DNA of 64,000 nt from an uncultured Caldimonas sp. (lineage in GTDB: Bacteria > Pseudomonadota > Gammaproteobacteria > Burkholderiales > Burkholderiaceae): the NCBI RefSeq assembly GCF_946480305.1, contig NZ_CAMLJQ010000006.1:62001-126000 (forward strand). Reading direction: 5' to 3'. A program made the translations under genes and the position numbers. Of this stretch, positions 43,201-49,842 are shown piece after piece. Positions within the stretch are counted from its first letter, which is position 1; each line of letters begins with the position of its first letter. Below the pieces are notes generated by a model, which saw only the letters and a list, made by a program, of their open reading frames with translations, was not told the DNA's origin and ran no database searches.

Positions 43201-44172
43201 CCATGCGTCGGCATCGCCATACAGTTCGTGGGCCGTGACCACGTGGCTTTCCGTCGGGCCGTAGTGGTTGTGCAGCCCGGCCTCTGGCAACTGCTTGAAC
43301 AGCCAGCGGATCGCCGGGGTGAGTTGCAGTTGTTCGCCGGCGCTGACCACATCCCGCAGGTCGGTCGGCAGGCAGGTGCGAGCCGCCTCGGCCAGCATCT
43401 GCAAGGCCACGTAGGGCAGGAAGATACGTTCGACGCGGTGTTCGCGCAGGGCGGCGCACAGCTGCGCCGGATCGCGGCGCTTGTCCTCGTCGAGCAGCAC
43501 GAGGCAGCCGCCGCAGGCCAGGGTCGAGAAGATTTCCTGGAAATGAACGTCGAACGACAGAGGGGCGAACTGCAGCGTGTGCGCCGGCTGCCCGAGTCGC
43601 GGGTGGGCGACGTGCCAGGCGATCAGGTGGCGCAGGGGCCGGGCCCCCATGGCAACGCCTTTCGGTCTGCCGGTGGAGCCGGAGGTGAACAGCACATAGG
43701 TCAGATCGGCCGCGGCGGCGTAAGGCCATTCGCTCGTGACAGCCGGTCGTTGGAGGCTGGGCTGTGGCCCGGCAGCGGCTTCCAGGCGCGCCAGCACCGA
43801 GGGCTCACCCAGCACCACCCGCGGGAGCGCGTCCTGCAGCATGGCGACCAGACGCTCGGGGGGGTAGCCGATATCGAGCGGCACGTAGGCCGCGCCTGCC
43901 TCCACGACCGCCAGGATGTCGGCGATGGTTCCGATCGAGCGTGTGGCGGCGATCGCGATGCGGTCGCCCGGGCGCACGCCCGCTTCGCGCAGCTCCCGCG
44001 CACGCGCGAGCACGCGCGCGAACAGCGCGCGGTACGTGCAGGCATCTTCCCCGGCACGAAGCGCGGCGCGCTCAGGCCACAGGCGCGCGCCTTCGCGCAA
44101 CCAGTGGTTCAATTCGGGAGGCTCCGGCAAGGAGGGCAGCTCGCTTTTCCCGTCGGACATCTGATGGTTCAT
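31216..44172 (-). CDS. Hybrid NRPS-PKS megasynthase: A-PCP-KS-AT-ACP-AMT-C-A-PCP-C-A-PCP
   Basis: This intact protein has 4,318 residues. Approximate domains are A1 15-510, PCP1 (GAKSLLVL, Ser near 550), KS 605-1030 (HTACSTG, Cys near 778; EAHGTGT; NLGHT), and AT 1105-1400 (GHSIGE near 1223; HAFH, malonyl type). Then come ACP (GLDSLSL near 1552), a Gln/Ala/Pro linker, and a class III PLP aminotransferase 1740-2160 (Lys near 2004 in TYGKVIGGG). C1 2180-2610, A2 2650-3140, PCP2 (near 3186), C2 3265-3690 (HHIMWDG), A3 3720-4200 and PCP3 (near 4244) follow. C1 reads SHLVFDG, losing the first His of HHxxxDG. There is no KR, DH, epimerase, reductase or thioesterase; the protein ends about 75 residues after PCP3. 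The logic is: load an acid, extend with malonyl, convert the beta-keto group to beta-amine, add two amino acids. GGAGAG upstream supports ATG 44172. Confidence 0.93.
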   Translation of the reverse strand: MNHQMSDGKSELPSLPEPPELNHWLREGARLWPERAALRAGEDACTYRALFARVLARARELREAGVRPGDRIAIAATRSIGTIADILAVVEAGAAYVPLDIGYPPERLVAMLQDALPRVVLGEPSVLARLEAAAGPQPSLQRPAVTSEWPYAAAADLTYVLFTSGSTGRPKGVAMGARPLRHLIAWHVAHPRLGQPAHTLQFAPLSFDVHFQEIFSTLACGGCLVLLDEDKRRDPAQLCAALREHRVERIFLPYVALQMLAEAARTCLPTDLRDVVSAGEQLQLTPAIRWLFKQLPEAGLHNHYGPTESHVVTAHELYGDADAWPVIPPIGRALPHVRLALRDAESGSVDVADTGELLLGGDTLAHGYLGRQDLSAERFRNDIPGLEGCWYTTGDLVQRDASGTCTYLGRADQQLKVDGFRIEPGEIEVVLMTHEAIRDAVVTAPDLPGIGKQLVAHVVLRAEQGQPPELAPALRGYLRERLPEYMVPVRYVVLDRLPTTPSGKIDRRALPLPQIEAIDRRDPASLVRGLWEELLGVPVIDDDANLFELGAKSLLVLRFVTRLREAGVQGVSVADVYDRPTLAGIRSVLAGQQRDPRRVKNRPRSDSGIAIVGMATRTAGAGNVEQFWDNLLAGREGIRHFQPSELDPSIPESVRSRPNFVAARGVLEDAGRFDAAFFGISAREATLLDPQQRMFLELCWSALEHAAIDPGRNDERIGVYGGVANNSYIAALRNEQPELIGQAGEFAAMLASEKDYVATRVANRLNLNGPAVSIHTACSTGLVAVAQAWHALASGLCDVALAGGATVVVPQEGGYLHVEGGMESADGHCRPFDADASGTVFASGGGVVVLKRLDDALADGDAVFAVIRGVGLNNDGGDKASFTAPSVSGQAGAIRMALEHAQVSARSIGYVEAHGTGTALGDPIEVAALTRAWREDTPDAQFCALGSLKSNLGHTIAAAGVLGLVKAALALHREVIPGTLHFRKPNPQIDFAATPFHVVAQNTPWPRSEQPRRAAVSSFGVGGTNAHVVIEEAPLPARGDAQDDGRLYLLPLSARTQEAALQRARDLADHLRRHPLLPLGDVAATLMRGRRAMSHRLCVAARDARSAAASLLAAKSAAPAIARPRVVFLFPGQGSQHAGMARGLYDEAPAFREALDRCLELAGTELGPKLRTWMLDVQPGDAQAGDALAQTCHAQPALFSMSYALAAWLDSLGVQPDAMIGHSIGEYAAACHAGVFPLHDAMKAVIARGQAMYEQPRGSMLAARASAEQLAPLLPPGIEVAGSNAPGLTVLAGDTTAIDGFAAALEARDIGTTRLRVSHAFHSAAMEGALPKVADALRRAALQAPKRTFYSCVTGAPVQAGEATDPAYWARQVRATVQFSRAVQAELAHDGDCVFVEVGPGQAMTALLRQHRTKQSTVPRVVPLLGPAQDPGDAAMQALTGLGALWCAGVNVAWPVAATARRVPLPTYPFQGERHWFTRRTPAAAAAHLPRPASSVGLAVDAPSPPSPSAPVPTMSRLPRLEQELKRILSDVSGLAADEMTGDASFVDQGLDSLSLTQATLELERVFGVKLRFRRLLEDLDTLGKLATFLDGELPADRFAPPPAAAPSVAIAANPVATVTQAVHAPAAAAVLPATVTDGSALHLLLQQQMQLMSQQLALLAGQPMTAPAALPVALAPASPAPVLVPPATQAATPASEPEQPSIKALIEKPFGAAARITLDAQQDDTPEQHRWLEDFIARYNARTGKSKAFSQQHRKLMADPRVVTGFNPLWKDLVYPIVADRSKGARIWDIDGNEYIDLLSCFGANLLGYQPEAVVDAMAEQLKAGIEVGPQHPLSAEVAQLISEFTGHERVAFCNTGSEAVMGAMRIARTVTGRKTIAIFTNSYHGIFDEVIVRGTKQLRSLSAAPGILANAVENVLVLDYASDDSLRVLRERGSELAAIMIEPIQNKYPTLQPREFVKELRRIADAAGCALIFDEVVTGFRVAPGGAQEFYDVRADICTYGKVIGGGLPFAAIGGSSRWLDALDGGHWHYGDDSYPEAGVTYFAGTFVRHPLALAAAKAALLHLKQGGREFYRRLNERTQHLIDRLNTAFAVRGAPVKAVHCASLWRLSWDDGQKYVSLFYYLVRYHGLHLYEQFGHFVTEAMGEAELDRIFKVFTSALDELMTLGFIQPRPGTPPPSGGRTFGDESGPLTPGQTERWLAASFDPHARRALNESLCLVLKGDVNLDALEQAVRDVLARHEAFCLRFDLDEPRQVVDPQARVEPRRIDLRSQPDAEAALDAFCTEASERDFPLDQAPLAAVSLLQLSDGRVVVHLVASHLVFDGWASPVMLGELAQAYRARLTGYAPVLPAAESPRRFAADEAARVQGPRGREDLAYWREVLRNPPPLLSLGDRTPPSPRRYAADSVRARFDASLHAALLAQARRANATLFQLLLAAVTMSLARRSDQPEFVISIPYAGQSLQRHGPLIADGVLDLPLRLRCSAGEAPAAVLARVRDHLMDALEHPLVTQGTVARALDIVAKGDRPALSGVFFNLNPKVDLSVFAPLQASMHEGRKRGLLSELFFNFYETADGLTLDLHHSSEFFSPARAAELVQDLQTVCVALSQSLDQPIEPAVPAVDSRLLRFNDTAQPMPPHARVEHWVSAQAARTPDAIAIEAPDGRLSYRELESRANRLANLLRSRGAAPGERIGLCLGRGVELVPALLAVLKTGAAYVPLDPNFPRERLHYMQQDAALKLVVTESTHAALVDLPREQQLRVDEDRSLIESTEDAPGSSSTDADAPAYVIYTSGSTGKPKGVIVLQRGVVNFLASMQREPGLHEADRLLAVTTLSFDIAVLELLLPLVTGARLVLAQREDAMDGQALSALIAQHGITVMQATPTTWHLLLDEGWTAPAGFTALCGGEALPPPLARRLLNAGVTLWNMYGPTETTVWSTVMPITDATRISIGRPIANTSVWILDEQGHACPIGEAGEICIGGTGVAGGYWNRPDLTRERFIADPFDAAPAARLYRTGDLGRWREDGRLEHLGRMDHQVKVRGYRIELGEIEAQLDSAPGVSRSVVVTREDTPGDVRLVAYAVPAAGHTLDTTALRTYLKRQLPDYMVPAQFVPLTQLPLLPNGKIDRKSLPAPAEAATALAPAERMQQQKADTPAQGTAPDAQEVARLMGDVLGTASLQMHDNFFELGGHSLLAAKLASKLSQTCGRRIGLKTLFEAPTPAALAAALGPQAASSPSQTPAAIERRADQHAAPMSLMQQRLWFLEQLDPGTPVHNVPSAHRLKGPMQLDALQQALRLLVERQSVLRTWFERTPEGAVQRVLERIDVPPLPLTDLTSLPVGEREAAMQSRIAQMVKTPIPLDSAPLFRAHLFRVAEQEHVLFFMAHHIMWDGWSFDLLYRELSELYGACARGAEPQLPALPISYGDFAAWQQAWMQGDELGRQTAHWRERLSPLPEPLELPLDRPRPPKMSGRGASHTHQFSHEMTQALHRLAQRQGTTLYVTLLAAYSALLYRHTQQSDFVIGTPVRGREQPELEALMGFFVNALPLRLQPQPELSFRQWLKQVQETVTDAFSYPDVPFEHLVRELNVPRDPSRPMIYQTMFSFQDARERPLNWGELSHERAIIELHGASEDLSLWCVEIPSGIECTFTYAADLFAHESVVQIAQRFELLLQQALDDTEQLIGRYRTLTRADMSELERWNSTRSTSDELALPVDRLLAAQALRTPGATALRCNGKQLGYAELEARTNRLAHELRSHGVGRGALVGLCVERSLEMVVAQLAILKSGAAYVPLDPAFPAERLAYMAEDAGLALLVTESALTAQLPWPRERSVLLDVDATRIAARPASALSADELSARPEDAAYVIYTSGSTGRPKGVVVPHRAVVNFLLSMAREPGLSSSDRLLAVTTLSFDIAVLELLLPLTVGAQVVLASRDEAVDGQALCALLLSSQATVMQATPATWRMLIEAGWAGSSAFKALIGGEALPADLAEQLIARTGELWNMYGPTETTVWSTCCRVASLDAGISIGQPIANTQVHILDERLQPCPIGVPGEICIGGDGVTLGYLHRPELTAERFVDDPWRPGARLYRTGDRGRWRHDGLLEHQGRMDFQVKVRGYRIELGEIETTLAAHPQVARTVVIVREDRPGDARLVAYVVPRGQMAPAHDLREHLRQSLPDYMLPQHYVSLDAIPLLPNGKIDRKSLPVPSDGAVAHDTSFAAPRTEAEIAVAEIWQRLLGIDQVGLADNFFDLGGHSLLAMRAVGEMERVLGARISVRRMIFETLGQIAAANAAVDQAADDAPLVVAGKKPWLRRVLGAIGLQAGGPAA

Positions 44173-44384
44173 CGCTCTCTCCGTCAACGGGGCGGCAGGC
44201 TCGCCCGGCGTCACGAAGGCGAACCGCGCAACCCGCGAAGGGGCTGACCGAGCCTCGCGACTGCTTGGGGCGGCGGTGTGGGGTTCAAAACGCCGTTCGA
44301 ATGCGAACAACTGCACAGAACGGACTGTCTCTAGCTGTTACCGATTATGCGAGGCAGGGTCTCCGATCGCTGCCCCCCAAATAG
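44173..44384. promoter_or_regulatory. Divergent promoter region between the NRPS operon and the SGNH hydrolase operon
   Basis: These 212 bases separate two divergent transcription units and must hold promoters for both, unless the SGNH gene starts further in. I see no clear -35/-10 or RpoN-type pair. A short dyad, GTTCG (44295-44299) and CGAAC (44304-44308), is the only structure noted. The upstream extension of the NRPS reading frame into this region has no start or homology support. Confidence 0.5.
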
Positions 44385-45530
44385 GTGAGTGTTGCCACTA
44401 CAACTTGTCACAGATACTTGCGCGTGCTCAATTCCAACCGTCGTTTCCGTCCGGTCCTGTGGCTCATCGGTGCCCTTCTCGTGGTGGGCCTGACATGGGT
44501 TGCCATGAATGAAAACCTCTTGGGTGCCGATGCGGCCGATGTTCACCCCCGCGGCGTCACACCGCTCGCCGTTCTGGGCGATTCCGACAGCCATTCCTAC
44601 CAGGACCGCATCTCCTTTCCATCGGGCTCCCCTGAACGTGGGGGGGCGTACCGGGCCGCCACATTCCAATGGACCGAGGTGATCGGCCGGTTACGGGGTC
44701 AGGCGCTGGACCTCGGGCCGTGGGGGACCTGGGGGACCCGGGGCAGCGTCGCGCGAGTGGCGGAATGGCTGGGCCTTGCTGCACGCGCTCCTCGCAAGGA
44801 GGACTTCCGTCACAACTTTGCCGTCTCCGGTGCGGGGTGCGGGGATCTGCTGGCGGGCGGCTGGCGGCAAACTCCGCGTTTGCTGCAACTGATGGACGAG
44901 GACCCGACCCGGTGGCGCACGGGGGTGGTCGTGATCCGCATGGGGGTCAACAGCTTTGGCAAGGCCGCCGACCTGGAGCGGCTCGCCACCGATCCTGGTG
45001 ACCCTGCCGTGGCACAAGTGATCGACGGTTGTCTGAGTGCGATCTCGGAGTCCGTTTCGGCCATTCGCGCTCGGCACCCGCAGACGCGATTCGTGCTGGT
45101 GGGAATCTTCAACAACGTGCACTGGGTGAAGTACGTACATCGGTGGCAGGACCCGACTCGGTTGCGCAACATCTCTTCGGGCCTGGATCGTTTCGACGAG
45201 GGATTGCGCCGCATCGCCGCGAGCGGAGACGGCATTGCCTTCTTCGACGATCGCGCCTGGTTTGCTTCGCATTGGGGAGGGCGCGACGAGGCAGGGAAGC
45301 CCGCGTACAAGGCCGTGTCGCTTGGCGGCACGCTGAGGATCGCCCATTCCCTGGGGGATGAACCGACGAATGCCGTGGTGGCGGACGGCCATGCGGGTAC
45401 GGCCTGGAATGCGCTATGGGCGCGTGCGTTGATCGATGTCATGAACAAGTCCTTCAAGCTGGGCGTCGCCCCGCTCGAGGAGGCTGAACTGGCCGGTCTT
45501 TTCGAGGGGAGCCGCAACCAGGCGCCGTAG
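44385..45530 (+). CDS. Membrane-anchored SGNH/GDSL-like hydrolase
   Basis: This protein of about 381 residues has an N-terminal signal-anchor (FRPVLWLIGALLVVGLTWVAM) and an SGNH-type domain outside the membrane. Block I is LAVLGDSDSHSYQDR near residue 62 (GDSxS), the glycine block is NFAVSGAGCGDLL, block III is VVIRMGVNSFGKAA near 187 (in place of GxND), and block V is VADGHAGTAWN near 335 (DxxH). Such enzymes in EPS loci are usually O-acetyl esterases or acetyltransferase-like modifiers of the polymer. The start is uncertain: GTG 44385 has no good ribosome-binding site, and GTG 44424 would also keep the membrane helix. It is the first gene of the unit divergent from the NRPS. Confidence 0.78.
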   Translation: MSVATTTCHRYLRVLNSNRRFRPVLWLIGALLVVGLTWVAMNENLLGADAADVHPRGVTPLAVLGDSDSHSYQDRISFPSGSPERGGAYRAATFQWTEVIGRLRGQALDLGPWGTWGTRGSVARVAEWLGLAARAPRKEDFRHNFAVSGAGCGDLLAGGWRQTPRLLQLMDEDPTRWRTGVVVIRMGVNSFGKAADLERLATDPGDPAVAQVIDGCLSAISESVSAIRARHPQTRFVLVGIFNNVHWVKYVHRWQDPTRLRNISSGLDRFDEGLRRIAASGDGIAFFDDRAWFASHWGGRDEAGKPAYKAVSLGGTLRIAHSLGDEPTNAVVADGHAGTAWNALWARALIDVMNKSFKLGVAPLEEAELAGLFEGSRNQAP

Positions 45531-45573
45531 TGCAGCCGGCATGTTGCAAGCTTGAGAGGAGAGAGGGGACTTG

Positions 45574-46455
45574 ATGTTGCAGTTGCAGTGTTTCGATGAC
45601 GGGGTCGAGCAGGACGCCCTTGATCGACGGGCTTTCACGTTCCGGCACCGCCTGATGGGGCACCCGGCATTGAGCATCGAGAACCTGAGCCGGGTGATTC
45701 CGGCGCTGCCGCCCAGCCAGGTGTTCTATTCGAGCGGACTGTTGCAGAAGTCGGACGACTTCGACCGGGCGCACGTCGAGCACCGAAATGGGCTGAGCAT
45801 CGAGGAAACGATCGAGACCATACGCACATCGAACTCCTACATCATGGTGCGTTCCCCGGAGCGAGACGCATCGTTTGCCGGGCTGCATAGAGAACTGGTG
45901 AGCGATGTGGGCGCGCTGATGCGCGCACGTGGGCTCTCCGGCCAGCCCATCGATGCCAAGCTGTACCTGTTCATCGCGTCGCCGGGCAGCCTGACGCCCT
46001 TTCACATCGACCGGTACTCCACCTTCCTGATGCAATTCCAGGGGCAGAAGGAGGTGTTCGTCTTTCCTCCGTGGAATGAACAGGTGGTCACGGCGCGCGA
46101 GTGCGAGGCCTTCGTGGCGCGCTCGGGCGAGCGGCCCAGGTTCAAGACCGAAGCCGAACCGCTCGCGACACGGTTCCATTTCAGCCCCGGTGAGGCGTTG
46201 CACATCCCGTTCGTCGCCGGTCACTATGTTCGCAACGGCGCGGACGACGTCTCGATCTCGATGTCGATCATCTTCAACACACCCGAAACCAGCATGCAGA
46301 TCCGCGCGCTGCTGTTCAATTACCGCACCCGGCCCTGGCTCGGCCGGTTGGGCATGACACCCTCCGCTGTCGGCGAAGGGGGATGGAAGGAAGCGCTGAA
46401 GGCATCGGTGCACAGCACGGCCGCTTCGCTGACCCGCCCGATACGGGCGGGCTGA
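45574..46455 (+). CDS. JmjC-type cupin (putative 2-oxoglutarate/Fe(II) oxygenase)
   Basis: This cytoplasmic protein of about 293 residues has a cupin-8/JmjC-like core. The Fe-binding H-x-D is seen in LTPFHIDRYSTFLMQFQGQKEVFVFPP near residue 145. The distal His is in GEALHIPFVAGHYVRNG near 208, followed by SISMSIIFNTPE. This arrangement matches prokaryotic JmjC hydroxylases, which modify amino-acid side chains or, in some biosynthetic loci, small molecules. The purine-rich GAGAGGAGAGAGG just upstream is a strong ribosome-binding site for ATG 45574. Its position between an EPS esterase and hexosaminuronate genes, divergent from the NRPS, suggests oxidation of the peptide or a sugar; that is inference only. 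Confidence 0.78.
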   Translation: MLQLQCFDDGVEQDALDRRAFTFRHRLMGHPALSIENLSRVIPALPPSQVFYSSGLLQKSDDFDRAHVEHRNGLSIEETIETIRTSNSYIMVRSPERDASFAGLHRELVSDVGALMRARGLSGQPIDAKLYLFIASPGSLTPFHIDRYSTFLMQFQGQKEVFVFPPWNEQVVTARECEAFVARSGERPRFKTEAEPLATRFHFSPGEALHIPFVAGHYVRNGADDVSISMSIIFNTPETSMQIRALLFNYRTRPWLGRLGMTPSAVGEGGWKEALKASVHSTAASLTRPIRAG

Positions 46456-46540
46456 GAGCCCCCGCCTGCCCACGTTCTTGCTGCAAACCCATGAATCGGG
46501 GATGGCAGAGAATTCCACATTCTGTAACGATCCGACGATC

Positions 46541-46546
46541 TACTAT
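46541..46546 (+). promoter_or_regulatory. Possible -10 element before the UDP-sugar dehydrogenase
   Basis: TACTAT lies 27 bases before the start at 46574, within the 118-base gap after the cupin gene. No convincing -35 accompanies it, so this is a weak call made on the hexamer and position alone. Confidence 0.25.
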
Positions 46547-46573
46547 GCGCACCCGTTTGTTCTGGGAGAAACG

Positions 46574-47853
<1,280 letters not shown>

Positions 47854-47854
<1 letters not shown>

Positions 47855-48885
47855 TGTTGCAGGAAGTGCTCGACCAGCTCGCATCCCAGCGCCGCCGCTG
47901 GCTCGTCACCGGCAGCGCAGGCTTCATCGGTTCGCACCTGCTCGAAGCGCTGCTGCGCGCCGGGCAGCATGTCACCAGCCTCGACAACTTCGCCACCGGG
48001 CACCGCTCCAACCTCGACGAGGTGCGGGCACTGGTCGGCGAAGAAGCGTGGGCATCGCATCACTTCATCGAAGGCGACATCGCGGACCCGGACACCTGCC
48101 GCCGTGCCTGCGAGGGCGTGGACATCGTGTTGCACCAGGCCGCGCTCGGCTCGGTTCCGCGCTCGATCAAGGATCCGCTCAACACGCATCGCGCCAATGG
48201 CACCGGCTTCGTGAACATGCTGTTCGCGGCGTGCGAGGCGAACGTCAAGCGTTTCGTCTACGCGGCCTCCAGCTCCACCTACGGCGATTCGCCGACCCTG
48301 CCCAAGGTCGAAGACAAGATCGGCCGCCCGCTGTCGCCTTACGCGGTGACGAAGTACCTCAACGAGCTGTATGCCGACGTGTTCGGCCGCTGCTACGGCA
48401 TCGAGGCGATCGGCTTGCGGTACTTCAACGTGTTCGGCCCCAGGCAGGACCCGAACGGCGCATACGCTGCGGTGATTCCCCGCTGGGTGGCCGAGATGTT
48501 GCGTGGCAAGCGCTGCGTGATCAACGGCGACGGCGAGACTTCGCGCGACTTCTGCTACGTGGCGAACGCCGTGCAAGCCAACCTGCGCGCCGGCCTGACG
48601 CAGAACCCGGAGGCGGTGAACCAGGTCTACAACGTGGCTGTCGGTGACCGCACCACGCTGAACCAGCTCCACGAGTCCATCGCGGCAGCGCTGGGCAGCC
48701 AGCGCACCGATCTTCGGATCGAAACGCCGGAGTACGCGGATTTCCGCCCTGGCGACGTTCGTCACTCGCTGGCCGACGTGAGCAAGGCGCGCCGCCTGCT
48801 GGGCTACGCGCCGACCCACAACGTCGGGGCGGGGCTGCGCGAAGCCATCGGCTGGTACGTGAGCCGCGCGACCCAAGCCGCCTGA
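47854..48885 (+). CDS. tviC: UDP-N-acetylhexosamine(uronate) 4-epimerase (TviC/WbpP)
   Basis: This extended short-chain dehydrogenase has 343 residues. The NAD motif [17 protein letters not shown] lies near residue 20. It has SSSTYGDSP, the catalytic Tyr-x-x-x-Lys in [13 protein letters not shown] near 160, and [22 protein letters not shown]. Family members (WbpP, TviC) interconvert gluco and galacto forms of UDP-GlcNAc or its uronic acid. With the dehydrogenase upstream, the pair should make UDP-GalNAcA or UDP-GlcNAcA for the EPS. ATG 47854 overlaps the upstream stop (TGATG); ATG 47842 would add four residues. A strong terminator follows 24 bases later and ends this four-gene unit. Confidence 0.93.
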
Positions 48886-48909
48886 TCGAGCGGCAGTCCC
48901 GTCCGGTGC

Positions 48910-48933
48910 AAGCCCGCCTTCGCGGGCTTTCTT
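48910..48933 (+). terminator. Rho-independent terminator after tviC
   Basis: AAGCCCGC (48910-48917) and GCGGGCTT (48922-48929) form an 8-bp stem with a CTTC loop, followed by TCTTC. It lies 24 bases after the tviC stop and ends the sugar-nucleotide operon. Confidence 0.85.
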
Positions 48934-49011
48934 CATTTCCGGCGTGCCGGTGCGGGCATGCGTGCTGTCCGCAGGGCGTGCGAGCACCGCATGCACCACA
49001 ATCGGCAGGCC

Positions 49012-49839
49012 ATGCGATACGTTTCCTGTCATCCGGGCACCACGGCGCTGGTGCTCGATTCGCCCCACAGCGGCACGTGGTATCCGGAGGATTTCCGGCA
49101 TGCGTGCGATCTTGCGATCCTGCGGCGCGCCGAAGACACCCACGTCGACAAGCTGTATGACTTTGCACCCTCGCTCGGGGTGAGCTGGATCGAAGCACAC
49201 TTTCCGCGCAGCTACCTCGATGTCAACCGAGCACTGACCGAGCTGGACGTCAGCCTGCTCGATGGCGCATGGCCCGACCCGGTGGAGGACGGCGCCAAGG
49301 TGCGGCTCGGCAAGGGGCTGGTATGGCGTCTGACCGATGACGGCGTTGCGCTCTACGCGCGACAGCTCGGCGTCGCGGAGGTGCGCGAGCGCATCGAGCG
49401 GTGCTGGCGGCCCTATCACGAGGCGGTGGCGCAGGCGATAGACGCGGCGCACCACCGACACGGCTACTCGATCCACGTCAATTGCCACTCGATGCCTGCC
49501 ATCGCGGCTTCGCACGCCACGGAGTTCCCCGGTCTGGTGCATGCGGACTTCGTGATCGGCGATCGCGACGGCACCACGGCCGATCCGGCGCTCACCGCCT
49601 GGATCGCCCGGTTTCTGACAGCGCGTGGCTACAGCGTCGACATCAATCACCCCTACAAAGGTGTGGAGCTGGTGCGCCGCTACGGCGACCCGGCGCGTCA
49701 CCGCCATTCGATTCAACTCGAGATCAACCGGCGGCTCTACATGAACGAATCGACGCTCGAGCTGCACGAAGGCTACGAGCCGCTGAAGCGCGACCTGCGG
49801 GCTTTGGTGGAAGCGTTGCTGGTGCTCGACGCGCGCTGA
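49012..49839 (+). CDS. N-formylglutamate amidohydrolase (HutG-like)
   Basis: This protein of about 275 residues belongs to the FGase family, which releases formate from N-formylglutamate in the five-step histidine pathway or acts on related N-acyl amino acids. Motifs are LVLDSPHSGTWYP near residue 12 (metal His), RRAEDTHVDKLYDFAP, FPRSYLDVNRAL, IHVNCHSMPA near 152, VIGDRDGTTADPAL and LEINRRLYMNE near 240. The other hut genes are not nearby, so histidine degradation is not proved. Start choice is uncertain between 48991 and 49012; the latter fits the family N-terminus. The LhgO-like gene starts 3 bases after its stop, so the two are probably co-expressed. Confidence 0.85.
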   Translation: MRYVSCHPGTTALVLDSPHSGTWYPEDFRHACDLAILRRAEDTHVDKLYDFAPSLGVSWIEAHFPRSYLDVNRALTELDVSLLDGAWPDPVEDGAKVRLGKGLVWRLTDDGVALYARQLGVAEVRERIERCWRPYHEAVAQAIDAAHHRHGYSIHVNCHSMPAIAASHATEFPGLVHADFVIGDRDGTTADPALTAWIARFLTARGYSVDINHPYKGVELVRRYGDPARHRHSIQLEINRRLYMNESTLELHEGYEPLKRDLRALVEALLVLDAR

Positions 49840-49842
49840 GCG

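Noticed and set aside
40588..44247. A 1,219-codon open frame on the + strand opposite the NRPS
   Set aside because: It is the antisense shadow of the GC-rich adenylation, KS and AT coding sequence. The translation is low-complexity Arg/Ala/Gly/His text with no domain, while the - strand frame shows intact catalytic motifs throughout.
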